A stretch of DNA of 64,000 bases, taken from Malassezia japonica. Taxonomy: Eukaryota > Basidiomycota > Malasseziomycetes > Malasseziales > Malasseziaceae. Shown here in pieces: positions 60,338 to 64,000 of the stretch. The stretch's first letter is position 1; every line of letters starts with the position of its first letter. Both the position numbers and the translations under genes were made by a program. Below the pieces are notes generated by a model. The model did not search any database. It was not told the DNA's origin and saw only the letters and a program-made list of their open reading frames with translations. The stretch covers positions 310,001 through 374,000 of the forward strand of contig NC_083375.1 of NCBI RefSeq assembly GCF_029542785.1, written 5' to 3'.

Positions 60338-62164
60338 ATGCGCGGACGTCCGCTAGTGTCACGTCCGCCATGGCCCCATGCGCCTAGACATGGTGCATAT
60401 GCCGCTGCGCTGCGCCCTGTCGCGCGGCCAGCGGCGTATCCAGCCTGGGGGCGGGCGTATGCAGTGCCCCCCCCCGCGCTGCCTGGAGCAGTGCCCCACT
60501 TATACCACACCGATACACACCCAGAAAGCTCGCGGACGCCAGCGCGGCTCCGTGCCGTCCGCGAAGAACTCGCGCGACTCCCTGCCGAGTCGCCGTCTTT
60601 TGCACACGCCATGGACGCGCTCCGTGACGAGCTCACACGCATGACGGCCCCGTCTCCCGACGCGCCGATCTACTTTGATATCCACGCCCTCTTTTTTGGG
60701 TGCATTCGCCGCCTTCTTCGTGCGAACGAGCAGAGCGCGGCGCTCGCCCTCGATGCTTTGAGCCGCCTTGCGCTGCCCCGGGCGCTCTGCGACAAGCACC
60801 GCGCGCTAGCACTACAGGTGCTTGCAGCGGCGGACGACGCCTCGTTCGCTGTCGCCTGGCGCGCGGTGCGCCGGCTTCTTCCGGACGCCGTGCCGAGCGA
60901 GACGACACCCGCAGTGCGCGCGCTGTTGCGCGCCAACCGCGTTGGGCATGCGTGCCGCATTGTGCAGTGGCATGTACGTCGCTTTTGGCGCAACGGCGCG
61001 CCGCCGCCGTCGCACGCGCTGATGCACAACGTCATGGTCCAGATGCGGCACTGCGCCGAGATCCTGCCTGACGCCGCCCCACTCCTCCAGGCATCGTATA
61101 CCGAGGCGCTCGCGCACCTCGGCACGTTGCTGCGCGAAAACTATTTGCCTCTGCCCGGCGCACGCGAAGACGTGGCATGGCTCATCAAGTTGCTCTATAC
61201 CTACGATGCGCGGTGCCTCCCGCGGCAGGAGCGTGCGTCGCGCGCGATTCAGACGTCTCTGCCGATTTACGTGGAGCGCTTGTCGCACGGGCGAGGGCCG
61301 CCCCTCTCGCCGTACGCATACAATGCGCTGGTACAGTACACGCTGCACCACGCAAAAAACCCGCGCTGGTGCCGACGTGTCTTGGAGCACATGACTCAGG
61401 AGCGCACGCCGCCGCTCCCTCCGTCGGCCGCGATGGTGACTATCCTTCTCCGGCAGGCGACGCGCCAGCGCATGGCCGCCCTCGGTGCGTATGCGTTGGA
61501 GCTGCATGCCGGCGACGAAAATCCACGCGACGTCCCGCAGCCAAGCGCCGCCCGCCTCCTGCGCCACGTCGAGGAGGCGGTGGAAGAGCGCGATACGCAT
61601 CGCCTCATTGCGCTGCTCCAGTACATCACCGCACTGCAGCTCAAGAGCGCCAAGCGGCCCGGTGGCGTGCGCGCGACGAGCGTCGCGCAGCGCCTCTTTC
61701 CCCGCGCGCGGCGTGCCGCCGGCGCCGAGCGCCCGGATGCGCGGATCGGCACCGCGGCACTGACGCTCGCCGCCAAGGCGGGCAAGTTTGGGCTTGCGCT
61801 GCGCATCTGGCGCTGGATGAAGCAGAGCAGCAAAGAGGTGCCCATCTCGCTGCCCGCCGCGACCGTGCTCATGCAGCTCTTCTGCGACGCGTCGCGGCGG
61901 CCACGCACGCTGCTTCCCCGCTGGGCCTCGCGCGGCGCCCGCCGCCCGCCACCGGAGCAGGTGCGCGTGATGGCACTCGAAGAGTACGCGTGGCTCCTGC
62001 GCCACTGGTTCGCCAGCGACAGTGCGCCGCCTGATGCGCGCTTCTTTCGCCCGTTGCTACGCGTCCTGCGGCGTACGGCACTCCCGCACGACCCCGCGCT
62101 CGTGCGCGTGCTGGCCGACATGGCAGTGCTTGGCTTGGAGCCAGGCCCATACCCTAGTACGTAG
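60338..62164 (+). CDS. Unrecognised helical-repeat protein, probably mitochondrial
   Basis: Single exon, 608 aa, no firm family. The first 60 residues have many Arg, Pro and Ala and no acid (RGRPLVSRPPWPHAPRHGAY), as in a mitochondrial presequence. The rest is alpha-helical with loosely PPR-like units, such as LSPYAYNALVQYTLHHAKNP followed by RWCRRVLEHMTQERTPPLPP, IGTAALTLAAKAGKFGLALR and DAPIYFDIHALFFGCIRRLL. The C-terminus is VLADMAVLGLEPGPYPST. Start ATG 60338 was chosen over the GTG at 60314. It could be a fast-evolving mitochondrial translation or RNA factor; that is a guess from composition only. Confidence 0.7.
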   Translation: MRGRPLVSRPPWPHAPRHGAYAAALRPVARPAAYPAWGRAYAVPPPALPGAVPHLYHTDTHPESSRTPARLRAVREELARLPAESPSFAHAMDALRDELTRMTAPSPDAPIYFDIHALFFGCIRRLLRANEQSAALALDALSRLALPRALCDKHRALALQVLAAADDASFAVAWRAVRRLLPDAVPSETTPAVRALLRANRVGHACRIVQWHVRRFWRNGAPPPSHALMHNVMVQMRHCAEILPDAAPLLQASYTEALAHLGTLLRENYLPLPGAREDVAWLIKLLYTYDARCLPRQERASRAIQTSLPIYVERLSHGRGPPLSPYAYNALVQYTLHHAKNPRWCRRVLEHMTQERTPPLPPSAAMVTILLRQATRQRMAALGAYALELHAGDENPRDVPQPSAARLLRHVEEAVEERDTHRLIALLQYITALQLKSAKRPGGVRATSVAQRLFPRARRAAGAERPDARIGTAALTLAAKAGKFGLALRIWRWMKQSSKEVPISLPAATVLMQLFCDASRRPRTLLPRWASRGARRPPPEQVRVMALEEYAWLLRHWFASDSAPPDARFFRPLLRVLRRTALPHDPALVRVLADMAVLGLEPGPYPST

Positions 62165-62181
62165 GAGGATGCGCTACAACT

Positions 62182-62625
62182 CTACAGTTTTTGCAAGTAG
62201 GCCCCGGGAACCAGACCCCGTTTTGTGGGCTCGTCCAGGCGCTGGGCAAGGACCCAGCCCCCGTCAATGTCACGGAGGACGTGCAGCTGCGTGCCGCTCG
62301 CGACGCTCAGCTCGTTGCTGGACTCGGCACGAAAGTCGTACATCGCAATAAATAGAGGCGGCGCGTCAGACGCTGCTTTCAAGGAGGGGAGAACGGACCC
62401 GCGTCCGTCGCGGCGCTCGTCACCGTCGTCAAACGCAAAGTCGCGGATGTGCATTACGCCGCGCTGCGCCAGTTCGAGCGTGAGTGACTCGGTATTGCCC
62501 GGCGCGCGGGGAGACAGTGCGGCAGTGATGGATGTAGGCCCTTGTAATGTGCTTGCAGAGTTTTCAGGGCTCTCCACAAGCTGGGTGCCGAGCGAGCCAG
62601 ATCCCGCGTCTGTCAACACGGACAT
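62182..62625 (-). CDS. NBP2: SH3-domain protein, NBP2/Skb5-like
   Basis: 147 aa from ATG 62625; single exon. The C-terminal ~65 residues form an SH3 domain: FIAMYDFRAESSNELSVASG, TQLHVLRDIDGGWVLAQRLD and RGLVPGAYLQKL, with the ALYDF-, WW/GW- and P-Y-type binding residues in place. Just before it is VMHIRDFAFDD, resembling the short RDFAF/Y motif that precedes the SH3 in Nbp2 and Skb5, adaptors of PP2C phosphatases and PAK/HOG signalling. The upstream frame reaches back to a GTG at 62676 with no ATG, so the N-terminus could instead start in an unseen exon. Family beyond SH3 is tentative. Confidence 0.6.
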   Translation of the reverse strand: MSVLTDAGSGSLGTQLVESPENSASTLQGPTSITAALSPRAPGNTESLTLELAQRGVMHIRDFAFDDGDERRDGRGSVLPSLKAASDAPPLFIAMYDFRAESSNELSVASGTQLHVLRDIDGGWVLAQRLDEPTKRGLVPGAYLQKL

Positions 62626-62861
62626 GCTGCGCACCCAGCCACGGTTGTAGAACAAATGAAGAGTTTCCACCTCCACATGGGTTACCCCAGGCGGCGCTGG
62701 CGGTGCGTGAGGAGGGTGTGATCGATAGAGGAGATAGACAGGCAGAAAGGCTAGGCAACTATGAAAGACGACCGGACAGCATGTCGTCCGCCGCCAGGCG
62801 CCGCGCCGCGCGCGGAACCACGACGACTATCACGTGGTGCGGACGTGCGAGCCTCCACGTC
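62626..62861. promoter_or_regulatory. Divergent upstream region NBP2-like/secreted protein
   Basis: CACGTG at 62831..62836 lies 26 nt before ATG 62862. Because this motif marks promoters elsewhere in the window, it favours 62862 over the in-frame ATG at 62781 as the start of the next gene. Confidence 0.35.
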
Positions 62862-64000
62862 ATGGCCATCGTGTGGACCTTTCAGGGGGCGCTTGCGGCC
62901 GCCGAAGGTGGCGAGCCACATGCGCCTGTAGCATGCACACTCGCGCATGCGAGTGCAGAGATCCGCCGTACAGCGGCGGCAGCAGCCAAGCACGTCCGCG
63001 TCACTCCGATGGACCTGCGTGTGCTGCTCTACGATAAGAGCTCGATGCGTGCGATCCACATTCCCGCCGAGCACGACGGCGACGCGGTGGGCCAGGTCTG
63101 GCACACGCGCGACCCAGCGTACATTGCAGCGTCGATCCCGTCGTGGTCAGAGCGGGGACGCGGCGTGCCCGTGTCGCTCGTGCAGTCGGACGATGCACAG
63201 CGCGTCGTCTGGTGCCGCAACCACAGCCTGTCCGTGCGCGATGCCGACGCGGTACGCACGCTGCTCATGCAGCTCCCGACCCTTTTGGCGGATGCGCCGC
63301 CGCGGGGCAAGTCGGGGACCGCACACGTCTATTACAAGCGCCCTGCCGGCCAGGCACACCGAGATACCAACGTGAATGCGGTGCGTGCGATCGTCGGCGC
63401 GCTGCGGAATGAGCAGGCCCTCGAAATCGCATGCTTCTCATGGGATCACTCGCATCCAGGCGGATCGTTTGCAAAGTGGCCGACGCCAGGAGAAGCGGCG
63501 CCCCTGCTCGACGATAGGGTGTGGTCGGCGTGCCTCGCCGTGTGCGATCCGGCATGGGCCGCCGCACAGTCGCGCGAGAGCGAAATGGTGCAGGATACAC
63601 TGGCAGCAACTGCTGCAGCGGCCGTCGTTGCGGCCGCCAAGTCGGTGGCGGCGGCGAACCACGAGGCAGAGCACGACACCGAAAAAGACCAGGAAAAGGC
63701 CGAGGCTACACCAAAGGAGAGCAAGGCCGCCGACATCACGTCCAAGGCTCAGGTGGACAAGCCTGCCGCGTCCACGCCTGCGCACGAGACGGAAAAGACT
63801 GCTACGACCCCTGCCAAGAGGGAAACGGCCCAAGAAGCGACGCCAGACCCAGCAGAGGATGACGATGCACCCACCAAGACTACATTGGACGCTGCCGATA
63901 CCGACGCATCCTCGAAAGCCGTGCATGATCCTGCCGAGGTCGACGACGGCTCTATGCCCGACCCCTCGGAAATCGACAAGATTCAGAGCGCATCGCTCAA
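62862..64000 (+). CDS. Unrecognised, probably secreted or ER protein, 3' end beyond window
   Basis: Open frame running off the right edge, at least 379 aa. The first residues MAIVWTFQGALAAAEGGEP look like a short cleavable signal peptide. A folded region follows, with MDLRVLLYDKSSMRAIHIPA, VGQVWHTRDPAYIAASIPSW and DAQRVVWCRNHSLSVRDADA, containing several Cys. From about residue 245 it becomes Ala/Lys/Glu/Thr-rich and disordered (EAEHDTEKDQEKAEATPKES). In-frame ATG 62781 would add 27 basic residues and hide the signal peptide. I recognise no family. The acidic stretch could be a spacer before a downstream domain outside the window. Confidence 0.65.
   Translation, partial: MAIVWTFQGALAAAEGGEPHAPVACTLAHASAEIRRTAAAAAKHVRVTPMDLRVLLYDKSSMRAIHIPAEHDGDAVGQVWHTRDPAYIAASIPSWSERGRGVPVSLVQSDDAQRVVWCRNHSLSVRDADAVRTLLMQLPTLLADAPPRGKSGTAHVYYKRPAGQAHRDTNVNAVRAIVGALRNEQALEIACFSWDHSHPGGSFAKWPTPGEAAPLLDDRVWSACLAVCDPAWAAAQSRESEMVQDTLAATAAAAVVAAAKSVAAANHEAEHDTEKDQEKAEATPKESKAADITSKAQVDKPAASTPAHETEKTATTPAKRETAQEATPDPAEDDDAPTKTTLDAADTDASSKAVHDPAEVDDGSMPDPSEIDKIQSASL

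Overview
This window is nuclear DNA from a gene-dense, GC-rich fungus. Single-chain elongation factor 3, chitin-type fungal families (PMT, GT15 mannosyltransferases), a KilA-N/ankyrin MBF factor and spliceosomal introns make it fungal. Retained complex I (a twin CX9C NDUFB7), CBP80 plus ARS2, a kinesin-6 and a metazoan-like LIM-binding protein argue against budding yeasts. A small-genome basidiomycete of the Malassezia/Ustilaginomycotina type is my inference; the species cannot be read from the sequence.

About 40 protein genes fill 64 kb, and every one was checked for start codon and splicing by reading the DNA. I reconstructed 48 introns. 37 of them are exactly 22 nt long, and most begin GTACGT and end with a CTNAC-like branch motif a few bases before CAG. 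The only long intron (151 nt, in IMP dehydrogenase) holds a convincing box C/D snoRNA. Several exons are tiny: 3 nt (RAT1), 14 nt (acyl-CoA-binding protein) and two of 15 nt (NDUFB7).

Layout, left to right. 1-9.0 kb: EMG1 (partial), MBP1, GRC3, FLX1, PMT1. 9-18 kb: 5-formyl-THF cyclo-ligase, an ATG37/ACBD5-like acyl-CoA-binding protein divergent from PEX3, then EF3 and TRM82. 18-33 kb: SEC63, pantothenate kinase, SPT4, CBP80 and ARS2 tail to tail, EAF7, a KRE2-type mannosyltransferase, RPB3, a LIM-binding protein and a DUF2456 membrane protein. 33-45.5 kb: HEM12, VFA1, RVB1, IMD with its snoRNA, TAF4, a large PPR protein and NOP13. 45.5-59.7 kb: kinesin-6, ICP55, IMP3, NAR1, TLG2, KGD4, NDUFB7, a PITH protein, RAT1 and PMI40. 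59.7-64 kb: the one sizeable stretch without a clear gene, then an unrecognised helical-repeat protein, an SH3 protein and the start of an unrecognised secreted protein.

The genes are housekeeping, not a cluster, but themes recur: ribosome and RNA biogenesis (EMG1, GRC3, NOP13, IMP3, RAT1, TRM82, the snoRNA, RVB1), Pol II transcription and capping (RPB3, SPT4, TAF4, EAF7, CBP80, ARS2), glycosylation (PMT1, KRE2 family, PMI40) and mitochondria. Adjacent pairs with related jobs are CBP80/ARS2, ATG37-like/PEX3 and KGD4/NDUFB7. Convergent genes are separated by as little as 1 nt, and most promoters are under 100 bp. Two short motifs, CACGTG and AGTGGAGG, recur in those promoters.
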